DNA of 8,131 bases from Candidatus Aenigmatarchaeota archaeon (lineage in GTDB: Archaea > EX4484-52 > B79-G9): assembly GCA_023139785.1 (NCBI GenBank), contig JAGLMX010000021.1, positions 1 to 8,131 on the forward strand, written 5' to 3'. A model generated the notes under the pieces. The model did not search any database, was not told the origin of the DNA, and saw only the letters and a list, made by a program, of their open reading frames with translations. Below are positions 1 to 6,282 of this stretch, piece by piece (the stretch's first letter is position 1; every line of letters starts with the position of its first letter). The position numbers were made by a program, and so were the translations under genes.

Positions 1-78
1 GTGGAGGGCGTCGTGAGGAGAGGGACGGGGCGAGACCTCCACGGAGAAGGAGTTTTGGAAAGCGGTATTGAGAACTAA
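1..78. other. GC-rich, structured or coding edge segment, unassigned
   Basis: Bases 1-42 are about 71% G+C, far above the AT-rich remainder. They contain a perfect 7-bp inverted repeat (GTGGAGG at 1-7, CCTCCAC at 36-42) enclosing a second 4-bp pairing (9-12 with 24-27). On the plus strand frame 1 is open from base 1 to a TAA at 76-78, so this could be the last 25 codons of a gene whose start lies outside the window. A GC-rich folded stretch in an AT-rich archaeal genome could equally be the end of a structured RNA. I recognise neither a protein family nor an RNA family here. Confidence 0.3.
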
Positions 79-118
79 TTTAGTGTGTCGTTTACGTGAA
101 GCACCAAAGACCGGCAAG

Positions 119-136
119 GTATAACTGCCATTATAC
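119..136 (-). terminator. Weak hairpin just past the BtrH-like gene
   Basis: A perfect 6-bp inverted repeat (GTATAA, loop CTGCCA, TTATAC) begins 9 nt beyond the stop codon of the minus-strand gene ending at 146. The stem is AT-rich and no clear T-tract follows, so its role in ending that transcript is only a guess. Confidence 0.2.
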
Positions 137-145
137 ATATTTGGA

Positions 146-1132
146 TTATATCCCGGTCAGCAACTCCATTGCCTTTTTCTCTTTTTCTGATAAATCAACT
201 AAAATTTCAGATGCTTGGTTGATGAATTTAATATCTTTTGTTTTGCCTGCATTATCAAACAGATTTGCAACTTTTGTCCATTCAGCTGCAATGTCTGAGA
301 ACATCTTATTGGCTTGGTTTAGTTGATCTATTTGCAATAAATCATAGCTTTCCTTTAAAAAATCCCTGTAAAGATTTCTAAACAGGGCGCCTCCGGTTCC
401 TGCTTTTTCCATCAGCATTGCTGTTGTTGTAAACTCTTTTTCAATGTCTTTGCTGGTGTTGAACCATTTTTTTATTTCAACACTTGTTTTTAATACGCCT
501 TTGTACCCAATATTTTTTATGGGCGGGTTCAGGTAATCGTTTGCATTATTTTTTATTGCTGCAAGAATGGACTCTTTTAGGTTGTAGTTTTTTTCTGTTT
601 TCTGAATGGCGTACATCAGGTTTCCTGAAGACATTGGGCCTTTTTCATTCCGGGCCAATTCAAGGCTCTTTAAAGATGTTTTTGTTTTTCCGCCCTGTTG
701 CATGGTGTCAACTAAATATGCAAATTCGTTGTCATATCCATACATTGCAACATAGTGGCCTGCAAAGTGGATTTTGGTTGTGAAATATTCCAGATAATAA
801 CAATCTAATTTCAGGCCGACTGCAACTTCTTTATCAATGCTGTCTTTTACATCGTCCCATGCTTTTTTTATCGAGGATGTCTCTTTTACGGTTAATTTCA
901 GATTCAAATTGCGCGCAATGTTTTGGGTAACGACATCGGGCTTTATCCGCCCGCCAATAAAGGGAAAGTCCATTATTTTCATATTCCAGAATATAAAGCC
1001 CAGTCCCTCTCCGAGCCCAAAAAGCATTGGTTCAGAAAGCTTAATTCCAAGTTGATTTAACAGGCTTCCTGTTGCGGTTGTTTCACAATGCTGCCCGTCA
1101 AATTGCTCGAAATTTTTAATTATGTTTTTCAT
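146..1132 (-). CDS. BtrH N-terminal domain / DUF4872 protein, papain-like fold
   Basis: This 328-residue protein matches the two-domain BtrH/DUF4872 architecture by recognisable motifs. The N-terminal domain opens with a GQHC motif (Cys16), followed by a segment rich in Gly, Leu and Ser-Glu-Pro (about 30-47) typical of BtrH. A GHYV motif (His126) and Asp142 follow, which could complete a Cys-His-Asp triad of papain type. The C-terminal domain carries a GTGGALFRNLYRDFL signature near residues 245-259, characteristic of DUF4872. BtrH itself transfers an acyl group from a carrier protein to an aminoglycoside in butirosin synthesis; no carrier protein or antibiotic gene is visible here, so the substrate is unknown. 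No signal peptide is seen, so it is probably cytoplasmic. GGGAG at 1137-1141 is a good Shine-Dalgarno site supporting this start. It lies 58 nt downstream of the lipoprotein gene on the same strand and may be cotranscribed with it. Confidence 0.82.
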   Translation of the reverse strand: MKNIIKNFEQFDGQHCETTATGSLLNQLGIKLSEPMLFGLGEGLGFIFWNMKIMDFPFIGGRIKPDVVTQNIARNLNLKLTVKETSSIKKAWDDVKDSIDKEVAVGLKLDCYYLEYFTTKIHFAGHYVAMYGYDNEFAYLVDTMQQGGKTKTSLKSLELARNEKGPMSSGNLMYAIQKTEKNYNLKESILAAIKNNANDYLNPPIKNIGYKGVLKTSVEIKKWFNTSKDIEKEFTTTAMLMEKAGTGGALFRNLYRDFLKESYDLLQIDQLNQANKMFSDIAAEWTKVANLFDNAGKTKDIKFINQASEILVDLSEKEKKAMELLTGI

Positions 1133-1155
1133 GATTCTCCCTTTGTATTCAGATT

Positions 1156-1164
1156 GGTATAAAC
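1156..1164 (-). promoter_or_regulatory. Possible TATA box for the BtrH-like gene
   Basis: On the minus strand this reads GTTTATACC, centred 28 nt upstream of the ATG at 1132. That spacing would give a nearly leaderless transcript, which conflicts with the Shine-Dalgarno site present. The gene could instead be read through from the lipoprotein gene. Confidence 0.3.
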
Positions 1165-1190
1165 AAGGGGTGATGCGGCACTAAAACAAA

Positions 1191-2192
1191 TCATTCGTAT
1201 TGGAGCTTTTTTATGCACTCAGCTTTTACACCGGGGTCGCTAATTTCTTCACAATACCTTTCATGATCCTGAGCCCATGCGATTTTTTTATAACATTCAT
1301 CCTTATAATCGCTTCTATCTATTCTTTTGTCACAGATATCTGTGTCTGCATTGTGTTCTGCTACTTTAACAAGGCAAGTGTTTCTTTTAACTTCATCTTT
1401 TACACTAGAACATGCGGAAGCTTTGTAGTGATAATACCCAACGATGTAGTAGCACTCGTCAATTTCATCTACGTGGCTTTTTGCTTTGGCTTCTTCCAGT
1501 TTAGCGCACACCGAGTGATCGCCTGTCTTCTGGGCAACGCGCCATATGCATGATTGATATGCCGAATTACTTGATATTTCACTGATTTTATCACATATGT
1601 TTGCATTGCCTTCCGTTACAGCAACACCCTGGTAGCAAATATCCTGTTTGATTGGTGTGCTTAACTCCTTGCACACCCATGCATCGCCGACGGCTATTGC
1701 ATAATTATTTAGGCATCGTTCTCTACTAGAGAGTTCTTGGATTTCATAACAATCTTTACTATTTGTTGTTGATATTGCAATTGCTTCAAAGCAGCTATTT
1801 TTTGTATATTTTGAGTCGGTTATTTTTCTACAAATGTCTTTGTTTTTTTTAGCAATAGCAATATCTTTGTAACAATCAGATTCAGCGGTTCCTGCTAAAG
1901 GGCATAATGTTTCATCGTTTTTTGATACTGCAATGCCGCCATAGCAATCATCTGACTTATGCTCACTTTCAATTCGTTTACATATGGAATGTTCTTCTTT
2001 GTTTATGGCAATCTTTTTGTAGCACGTGTCAATTCTACTTTGATCGGGGCTGCCATCATCATTTTTTAAATCTAAGCAAGCATCGGGATCGCCTGTCTTA
2101 ACAGCATCCTTCAATTCATTATCAAAGGCAGTACAACCGGATAATAAGACTATTAGAGAAATTGCGATTAGTGAAAATAATTTTTTTTTCAT
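1191..2192 (-). CDS. Secreted lipoprotein with eleven cysteine-pair repeats
   Basis: This 333-residue protein starts with KKK, a hydrophobic stretch (5-17) and the lipobox LSGC, so Cys20 is probably lipidated and the protein anchored outside the cell membrane. The rest is a tandem repeat with 22 further cysteines forming 11 pairs. From the second Cys of one pair to the first Cys of the next the spacing is always C-x13-C (57-71, 83-97, 107-121, 134-148, 160-174, 186-200, 215-229, 247-261, 273-287, 300-314). The gap inside each pair varies from 9 to 17 residues. The fixed segment resembles Cys-Tyr-x2-Ile-Ala followed by polar residues, suggesting helices joined by variable loops and tied by disulfides. 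I do not recognise a named family or function. A GGAG site at 2202-2205 precedes the ATG, with an 8-bp palindrome GAACGTTC between them. The gene lies between an EamA permease and the BtrH-like gene. Confidence 0.85.
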   Translation of the reverse strand: MKKKLFSLIAISLIVLLSGCTAFDNELKDAVKTGDPDACLDLKNDDGSPDQSRIDTCYKKIAINKEEHSICKRIESEHKSDDCYGGIAVSKNDETLCPLAGTAESDCYKDIAIAKKNKDICRKITDSKYTKNSCFEAIAISTTNSKDCYEIQELSSRERCLNNYAIAVGDAWVCKELSTPIKQDICYQGVAVTEGNANICDKISEISSNSAYQSCIWRVAQKTGDHSVCAKLEEAKAKSHVDEIDECYYIVGYYHYKASACSSVKDEVKRNTCLVKVAEHNADTDICDKRIDRSDYKDECYKKIAWAQDHERYCEEISDPGVKAECIKKLQYE

Positions 2193-2226
2193 GAACGTTC
2201 GCTCCGTGAGTACTTGATGTCTGATG

Positions 2227-2248
2227 TTTAAATATGATTATTTGCGGA
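2227..2248 (-). promoter_or_regulatory. AT-rich promoter region of the lipoprotein gene
   Basis: Two TATA-like stretches lie here on the minus strand: ATATTTAAA (2227-2235) and an A/T-rich element around 2240-2248. The farther one would place transcription start near 2218, giving a short leader that holds the Shine-Dalgarno site. Which one is used cannot be told by eye. Confidence 0.3.
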
Positions 2249-2262
2249 CTTTATCTGTTGAA

Positions 2263-3129
2263 TTAATAAAGGGCGATAATGGCAACACCAAGAACTATGA
2301 ACGCTGCTCCAAGAAGCCTTCCACGGAGGTTCTTTTCTTTAAAGAATATTGCGCCCAAAACCACGCTGAACAGGGCATTGGTTCTTTTGACGGCTACTAC
2401 ATACGCTGCAAAAGTCAGGGTGTATGCGTAAATGTATGCTATTTGTCCTATTGCGAAAAATATTCCAATGGATGCAAGGGGCTTAATGTTTTTTCTTATC
2501 TGCGCAAAGACGGGTTTTTTGCATTTGTAAAATGCATTTATTGAAAGTAGAACAGAGATAAGCAGATAGTAAAACGTCATATAGAAGAGCGGGCTTGCAT
2601 GCCTTAAAATTACTCTATCAAGTGTTGCGGTTATGCTCCACAAGAATGCTACAATGAGCATAAGTAAGACGCCTTTGTCATGAATGGCGGAACGAATCGG
2701 CTCAAGCACACTTCCGGAATTCTTATTCGCATTTATGAGATATGCCCCGAGGACAATCAAAAGCACTCCGAAACTGCCTGTTTTCGTTGTAGATTCTCCA
2801 ATCAGAAGCGGTGTTACCACGAGCATGAATGCCGGGCTTACTGCAGTGAATGGAATTGCAAGAGAAACATCTGTTGACTTCAAAGATTTCATGTAAAGAA
2901 TAAACGAAACAGAGAGTATGATGCTGGAGACACTCATAATTATCCAAAATGTTTTGTCAAAAATCGGTTTCTCAAATATTAAAAGTGCAACCAATACAAC
3001 AGGAACCGCAAACAAAGTGTTTGCGAGAGCAGCAACTTCCGGCTCAACGTCCTTCAGGCTCTTTTTGCTTGCAATGTCTTTAAGAGAATCAAAGAGCGCA
3101 GAAAGAAGTGCAGGTATGAGCCATAACAT
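2263..3129 (-). CDS. EamA/DMT-family permease 1
   Basis: This 288-residue, very hydrophobic protein has about ten predicted membrane helices in two homologous halves, as expected for EamA drug/metabolite transporters. Signature stretches include GVLLIVLGAY near the end of the first half and RLLGAAFIVLGV at the C-terminus. The substrate is not predictable. I place the start at the ATG at 3129 rather than the TTG two codons earlier. From this Met the N-terminus aligns without gaps to the paralogue at 5390-6253, both reading M-x-W then SLKD and SKKSLK. A TATA-like element is also centred 26 nt upstream of this ATG. No Shine-Dalgarno site is present, so the mRNA is probably leaderless. It begins 63 nt after the histone stop codon. 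Confidence 0.85.
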   Translation of the reverse strand: MLWLIPALLSALFDSLKDIASKKSLKDVEPEVAALANTLFAVPVVLVALLIFEKPIFDKTFWIIMSVSSIILSVSFILYMKSLKSTDVSLAIPFTAVSPAFMLVVTPLLIGESTTKTGSFGVLLIVLGAYLINANKNSGSVLEPIRSAIHDKGVLLMLIVAFLWSITATLDRVILRHASPLFYMTFYYLLISVLLSINAFYKCKKPVFAQIRKNIKPLASIGIFFAIGQIAYIYAYTLTFAAYVVAVKRTNALFSVVLGAIFFKEKNLRGRLLGAAFIVLGVAIIALY

Positions 3130-3150
3130 AATCAATCAATAAAGAACCAA

Positions 3151-3160
3151 TAAAAATAAG
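3151..3160 (-). promoter_or_regulatory. TATA box of EamA permease 1
   Basis: The minus strand reads CTTATTTTTA, centred 26-27 nt upstream of the ATG at 3129, the spacing expected for a leaderless archaeal transcript. It starts 1 nt beyond the hairpin that follows the histone gene, so the same T-rich tract may also act in histone termination. Confidence 0.5.
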
Positions 3161-3161
3161 A

Positions 3162-3181
3162 TGCAGGCCTTTCGGCCTGCA
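3162..3181 (-). terminator. Hairpin terminator of the histone gene
   Basis: A perfect 8-bp inverted repeat, TGCAGGCC and GGCCTGCA, starts 11 nt past the histone stop codon. In the minus-strand RNA the loop is GAAA, a stable GNRA tetraloop, and a U-rich tract follows at once (UCUUAUUUUUAUU). This is the strongest terminator-like structure in the window. Confidence 0.65.
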
Positions 3182-3192
3182 AGAATTCATAT

Positions 3193-3366
3193 TTAGATGT
3201 CGCGGGCTTTGATAGTTGCCCTTCCGTTTCCTTTTGCTCGTGCGACTGCTTTGTCAAGGACTTCAGCCACAGCCTTGTTGAGAGCATCGTCTGCTTCGGA
3301 TGAAACGCTCATTTTCTTTCCCTTTGCGTACTCTCTTATTTTGCTTTTTACGATAAGGTCTGCCAT
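3193..3366 (-). CDS. Short histone-fold DNA-binding protein lacking helix 3
   Basis: This 57-residue basic protein reads as a histone fold: helix 1 around residues 6-14 (KSKIREYAK), a long helix 2 around 22-44 (SEADDALNKAVAEVLDKAVARAK), then GNGRATIKARDI. That last motif matches the loop 2 R-x-T-I-K-x-x-D-I of archaeal histones. The protein stops there, so the usual third helix is absent. It resembles the truncated histones of bacteria and archaea such as Bdellovibrio Bd0055 rather than the 65-70-residue HMf type. It probably binds DNA as a dimer or bends or coats the chromosome. GGAGGTG at 3373-3379, six bases before the ATG, fixes the start. A clear TATA box and a hairpin terminator flank it, so it is its own transcription unit. 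Confidence 0.82.
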   Translation of the reverse strand: MADLIVKSKIREYAKGKKMSVSSEADDALNKAVAEVLDKAVARAKGNGRATIKARDI

Positions 3367-3372
3367 ATTTTA

Positions 3373-3379
3373 CACCTCC
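3373..3379 (-). promoter_or_regulatory. Shine-Dalgarno site of the histone gene
   Basis: GGAGGTG on the minus strand, 6 nt before the ATG, is the strongest ribosome binding site in the window and suggests high expression, as expected of a chromatin protein. Confidence 0.75.
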
Positions 3380-3412
3380 GTTGAATAGGATTATTACACT
3401 TTGACAAAAAGA

Positions 3413-3421
3413 TTATATATA
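3413..3421 (-). promoter_or_regulatory. TATA box of the histone gene
   Basis: The minus strand reads TATATATAA, centred near 3417. Transcription would start around 3391, giving a leader of about 25 nt that contains the Shine-Dalgarno site. It lies between the histone gene and the stop of the SdpI-like gene upstream. Confidence 0.6.
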
Positions 3422-3432
3422 GATGCGGCGGT

Positions 3433-4272
3433 TTAGGGTGCTTTTTTGCCATTTACAACCATTGAAACTCTTTTCTTTGGGTTGGAGTTATCTGTTGGGG
3501 GGCTTGAAGCTGAATCAATTAAACCAGGTCCTTTAGGGTTGGGCCGTATGAATGTTTCATGATTTTCCACTTGTTCGATTTCGCGTTTCAGAATAGTGAG
3601 ATGCTCTTTTTTCTTCAGGGTGTACGCGTAGTACACTGCAAAAGAAACAACAATGATTGCAAGTAAGAGCATTAAAACAGGCAGGTATTTCTCAGCGAAA
3701 AATCCCAGAAAAATGAGTATAGAGGACGCGCCAAGTGTTTTTCCAAGCTTTTCATTGAATAAAGTTATCTCTGTTTCATTTGTGCTGCGAAATATTTTAG
3801 GCGCAAGGTTTGATTTGGAGTTGTATATCTGCGCAGTAGCATACAGAATGCCGATGCCGGCTAGGATGGAAAGGTTTTGCGTAGACGAGAAACTAATCTC
3901 GTATTTATTGAGCACGATTATCGAGATTTGTGTGTATAAGAAATAAGCGAGAGCTGCCGGACGAATATATTTTGCAGTCCTTTTTGGGAATTGTTTGCGT
4001 CTTGGGTTGAGAAATGGCGGGATAAAGGTCAATACAATATACACTAAGATGCCTGCAAATGGAAGCACAAAGAGGCCGAATGCCTTTGAAGATACGCCAT
4101 CTTCATCTGTGTTTGGATATATTGTAATCTGATTAGGTACTATGAAGAAATACGCAAGGCCAATCAGAAACATGAGCGCAATTAGCGAAACAGATATTGT
4201 GTCTGCGCGCCCTCTTGCGACAATGCTTTCAATAATGCCGGGTTTTTCCTTTTCTTCTTCACAATTATGCAT
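3433..4272 (-). CDS. Multi-pass membrane protein, SdpI/DUF1648-like
   Basis: This 279-residue protein has about six membrane helices (near 26-45, 65-87, 104-121, 134-150, 178-193, 195-218). The stretch from 45 to 90 (VPNQITIYPN, then DGVSSKAFGLFVLP, then IPP.LNP) resembles DUF1648. Residues 159-181 sit where SdpI proteins have their RTPWT..W..T region but only loosely match it. SdpI proteins act in immunity to a killing peptide or in signalling in Bacillus; that role should not be assumed here. A basic helix follows the last membrane span (about 219-238), then a Pro/Ser/Asn-rich cytoplasmic tail to residue 279. Its ATG overlaps the end of the uridylyltransferase gene in ATGCATAA, so the two are probably translationally coupled. 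The family call is tentative; the membrane topology is firm. Confidence 0.6.
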   Translation of the reverse strand: MHNCEEEKEKPGIIESIVARGRADTISVSLIALMFLIGLAYFFIVPNQITIYPNTDEDGVSSKAFGLFVLPFAGILVYIVLTFIPPFLNPRRKQFPKRTAKYIRPAALAYFLYTQISIIVLNKYEISFSSTQNLSILAGIGILYATAQIYNSKSNLAPKIFRSTNETEITLFNEKLGKTLGASSILIFLGFFAEKYLPVLMLLLAIIVVSFAVYYAYTLKKKEHLTILKREIEQVENHETFIRPNPKGPGLIDSASSPPTDNSNPKKRVSMVVNGKKAP

Positions 4273-5290
4273 TGAGAATCACTTTTTTCATGCGTTTTGC
4301 AAAGACTTCGGGAATATAGGAAACCACGGCTTCTCTGTGCAGTACTTCCATGAACCCGCGGTCTGCTGTGTAAAGTTCCTTTATCTCGGGCCGTGATATT
4401 ATGACAACGTGCATATTGAAAAAGTGCGAAAGGTTTTCGTTTAGTGGGGACGCAATAAGTGCCATGTTCATAGAGTGCACGCCGAGTTTTTCGAGTGCAC
4501 AGAAAACCTTTGAAAGCCCGCCTGCAAGTTCTTCAATGTTTTTTGGAGTGAGGTCGAAAAACCCTGATTTTCCTTTAAATATGCCTGTGACTTCATTTGC
4601 GGCCTTTGGTGCAAAGCTTGCATGCCATGAAATGTTTCTTGAATTAAAAATCTTTCTATTGTTGTCTTCTTTGCATAAATCATTCCAAAAATTTGATTGT
4701 GTGGTGTCAAGATATTCCCAGCTTTTTCGGTAAATCATGTTTGTCTGGTTTGTCGGGAACTTGTCAACTGTTGCCTGTATGTGGGGGTGTATTACTGAGG
4801 CCGCAGCAGGCATCATATAGTTCATGTCAATTGATGCGAATCTCATGCGCGCGTCAAATGCATGCACTTTTTTGAACCAGCTAATTGTTCCTGTGAGTGC
4901 GTCAGCCCACATTTTTGCAGTAATTTTGCTGAGGCTTGCATTATGATTTTCTGTAAGGACTCCGACTGCATGGTGTGCTGCGAACGGAAAAAGATTTGGA
5001 AATAAGACGAATTTTCCGCTTTTAATTCTTCCTTCAGGAACAAATGATTCTGAGAATTTCGGTGTTTTGCCTTCAATATGCTTTTTGCAGAATATACAGT
5101 CTTTTTTTGCCTCAATCTTCATTGGCTTTGATGGCGCCTGATGCGGCCGCTTTGCGCGGTCAATATTCAGGCGCGTCCATGCTCCGGTGAGTGGATCCTG
5201 CCTGTACTCGACTTCCTGCACATCCTCGCGAAAGTTTTTCAGCGGATTTTTCAAAAAAGATTTTTCCCGGTATGAATTGAATGAAATCAT
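4265..5290 (-). CDS. galT: Galactose-1-phosphate uridylyltransferase-like nucleotidyltransferase
   Basis: This 341-residue protein has the GalT branch of the HIT fold. The N-terminal DPLTGAWT and RAKRPH segments (32-50) fit the family. Cys65 and Cys68 (CIFC), His116 (TENH) and His168 could bind zinc. HPHIQ at 168-172 is the active-site motif, with His170 the likely nucleotidylated residue. The second half repeats the fold with a degenerate FNMHVV near 291-296. GalT moves UMP between UDP-glucose and galactose-1-phosphate in the Leloir pathway; archaeal relatives may use other sugar phosphates or nucleotides, and no galactokinase or epimerase lies nearby. The residues before HPH (PAAASVI) differ from the usual Gly-Cys/Ala-Ser-Asn. 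No Shine-Dalgarno site precedes the ATG; a TATA box 26 nt upstream points to a leaderless mRNA. It heads an operon with the SdpI-like gene. Confidence 0.8.
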   Translation of the reverse strand: MISFNSYREKSFLKNPLKNFREDVQEVEYRQDPLTGAWTRLNIDRAKRPHQAPSKPMKIEAKKDCIFCKKHIEGKTPKFSESFVPEGRIKSGKFVLFPNLFPFAAHHAVGVLTENHNASLSKITAKMWADALTGTISWFKKVHAFDARMRFASIDMNYMMPAAASVIHPHIQATVDKFPTNQTNMIYRKSWEYLDTTQSNFWNDLCKEDNNRKIFNSRNISWHASFAPKAANEVTGIFKGKSGFFDLTPKNIEELAGGLSKVFCALEKLGVHSMNMALIASPLNENLSHFFNMHVVIISRPEIKELYTADRGFMEVLHREAVVSYIPEVFAKRMKKVILNA

Positions 5291-5312
5291 GCGAAATTAT
5301 TTGTTTTAGGGG

Positions 5313-5320
5313 CTTATAAG
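5313..5320 (-). promoter_or_regulatory. TATA box of the galT-like operon
   Basis: CTTATAAG, preceded on the minus strand by CCAAA as a BRE-like element, is centred 26.5 nt upstream of the ATG at 5290. With no Shine-Dalgarno site present, transcription probably begins at the start codon itself. An imperfect inverted repeat at 5327-5340 (GGTG and CACC) just upstream could be an operator. Confidence 0.55.
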
Positions 5321-5353
5321 TTTGGAGGTGTTTTACCACCGGAAAATGTGTGT

Positions 5354-5396
5354 GGCTTGAGTCGTTATGAGCGACAGCGCTCTATATTGCTAAGCC
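5354..5396 (-). terminator. Possible hairpin at the end of EamA permease 2
   Basis: A 5-bp outer stem (GGCTT at 5354-5358, AAGCC at 5392-5396) includes bases of the stop codon. It encloses a 5-bp inner hairpin (GAGCG 5369-5373, loop ACAG, CGCTC 5378-5382). No strong T-tract follows on the minus strand, so the terminator role is uncertain. Confidence 0.3.
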
Positions 5397-6253
5397 AGTG
5401 TTATGAATAAAACGCCGAGAACCATTATTGCCGCACCAAGCAATCTTTCTTTGACATACTTTTCTTTGAAAATAAAATGGCCAAATAATACACTCATTAT
5501 TGCACTGGTTCGCGCTATTGAAATTACATATGCCACAAGGGTTAAACTTATTGCAGTCATTTGGAATACGACTGCTAAAGCGCTAAACAGGCCGATTGGA
5601 ATTAAGATCTTATAATTTGCGGGAATTTGTTTCAGGTTTTGTTGTGATTTGTACAACATTATTGGAAACAAAACAAGTGTTATAAATGTATTTATTGCAA
5701 TTGTCCAAAAAATGGGAGATGAGTTTTGAACACCTATTTTATCAAAGTTGGATGTTATGCTCCAGATGAAAGCGACAAATAGCATTAATTTTGGTCCTTT
5801 TTCTTTCAGAAGTGCCTGAAATGGCGCAAAATATCCATTATGCCTTTGTTTGATGTTTAATGTGTATGACCCGAGAACAATTAGAAGCACTCCGATTAAG
5901 CCAAAAAAGCTTGGGAATTCGCCGAGAATCAAGGGGGACGTCACTAAAAGAAATAACGGAGTAAAAGTAACCATTGGGGCTGTGATGGATAGGTCCGAGT
6001 ATTTTATTGCTTTCATATAAACTATTGTTGTAATGACATTGAGAGAGCCTCCAATAAATAGTGCCATCCAAAATTGATTTCCCAAAGTTGGAATTTCAAT
6101 AAAAAACAGAAGAGGCAGTAAAAAAGGCAATGCAAAAAATCTCAGTGACCATGAAACAATATATACATCAATATTTTTCAAACTTTTCTTGCTGGAAACA
6201 TCTTTAAGTGATTTGAAGATGGCTGTCAAAAATGCGAATACAAACCAGATCAT
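5390..6253 (-). CDS. EamA/DMT-family permease 2
   Basis: This 287-residue protein has about ten predicted membrane helices and is a clear paralogue of the permease at 2263-3129. Shared stretches are SLKD and SKKSLK at the N-terminus, GVLLIVLGSY at about 120-130, LMLFVAFIWSIT at the start of the second half, and FKEK followed by RLLGAA and VLGV at the end. It is probably a metabolite exporter or importer in the cell membrane; the substrate cannot be read from sequence. The ATG has no Shine-Dalgarno site but a TATA-like element about 25 nt upstream, so the mRNA is probably leaderless. It is divergent from the tautomerase gene and separated from the galT-like gene by 99 nt that hold that gene's own promoter, so the two are probably not one operon. 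Confidence 0.85.
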   Translation of the reverse strand: MIWFVFAFLTAIFKSLKDVSSKKSLKNIDVYIVSWSLRFFALPFLLPLLFFIEIPTLGNQFWMALFIGGSLNVITTIVYMKAIKYSDLSITAPMVTFTPLFLLVTSPLILGEFPSFFGLIGVLLIVLGSYTLNIKQRHNGYFAPFQALLKEKGPKLMLFVAFIWSITSNFDKIGVQNSSPIFWTIAINTFITLVLFPIMLYKSQQNLKQIPANYKILIPIGLFSALAVVFQMTAISLTLVAYVISIARTSAIMSVLFGHFIFKEKYVKERLLGAAIMVLGVLFITLA

Positions 6254-6271
6254 ATGTATTGTTAATGTCTG

Positions 6272-6282
6272 TTAATTAAATA
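6272..6282 (-). promoter_or_regulatory. TATA-like element of EamA permease 2
   Basis: The minus strand reads TATTTAATTAA, centred about 24-26 nt before the ATG at 6253. It matches the leaderless spacing of the other Shine-Dalgarno-free genes here. Confidence 0.5.

Noticed and set aside
1191..2192. Repeat region considered as a CRISPR-like or DNA tandem repeat
   Set aside because: The repetition is at the protein level only; the DNA copies are diverged and unevenly spaced, as expected for a coding repeat.
2193..2200. Palindrome GAACGTTC between the Shine-Dalgarno site and the lipoprotein start
   Set aside because: Eight bases can occur by chance and no second copy with similar placement was seen, so no operator is called.
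2680..2947. Several overlapping open frames on both strands within the permease gene
   Set aside because: They are shadows of the permease reading frame, lack ribosome sites, and show no recognisable family features.
3130..3135. TTG start two codons before the EamA permease 1 ATG
   Set aside because: The paralogue aligns from the ATG at 3129 without extra residues, and the TATA box spacing fits that ATG.
4468..5115. Minus-strand open frames of 80-90 codons inside the galT-like gene
   Set aside because: They lie in another frame of a gene with clear catalytic motifs and have no coding signals of their own.
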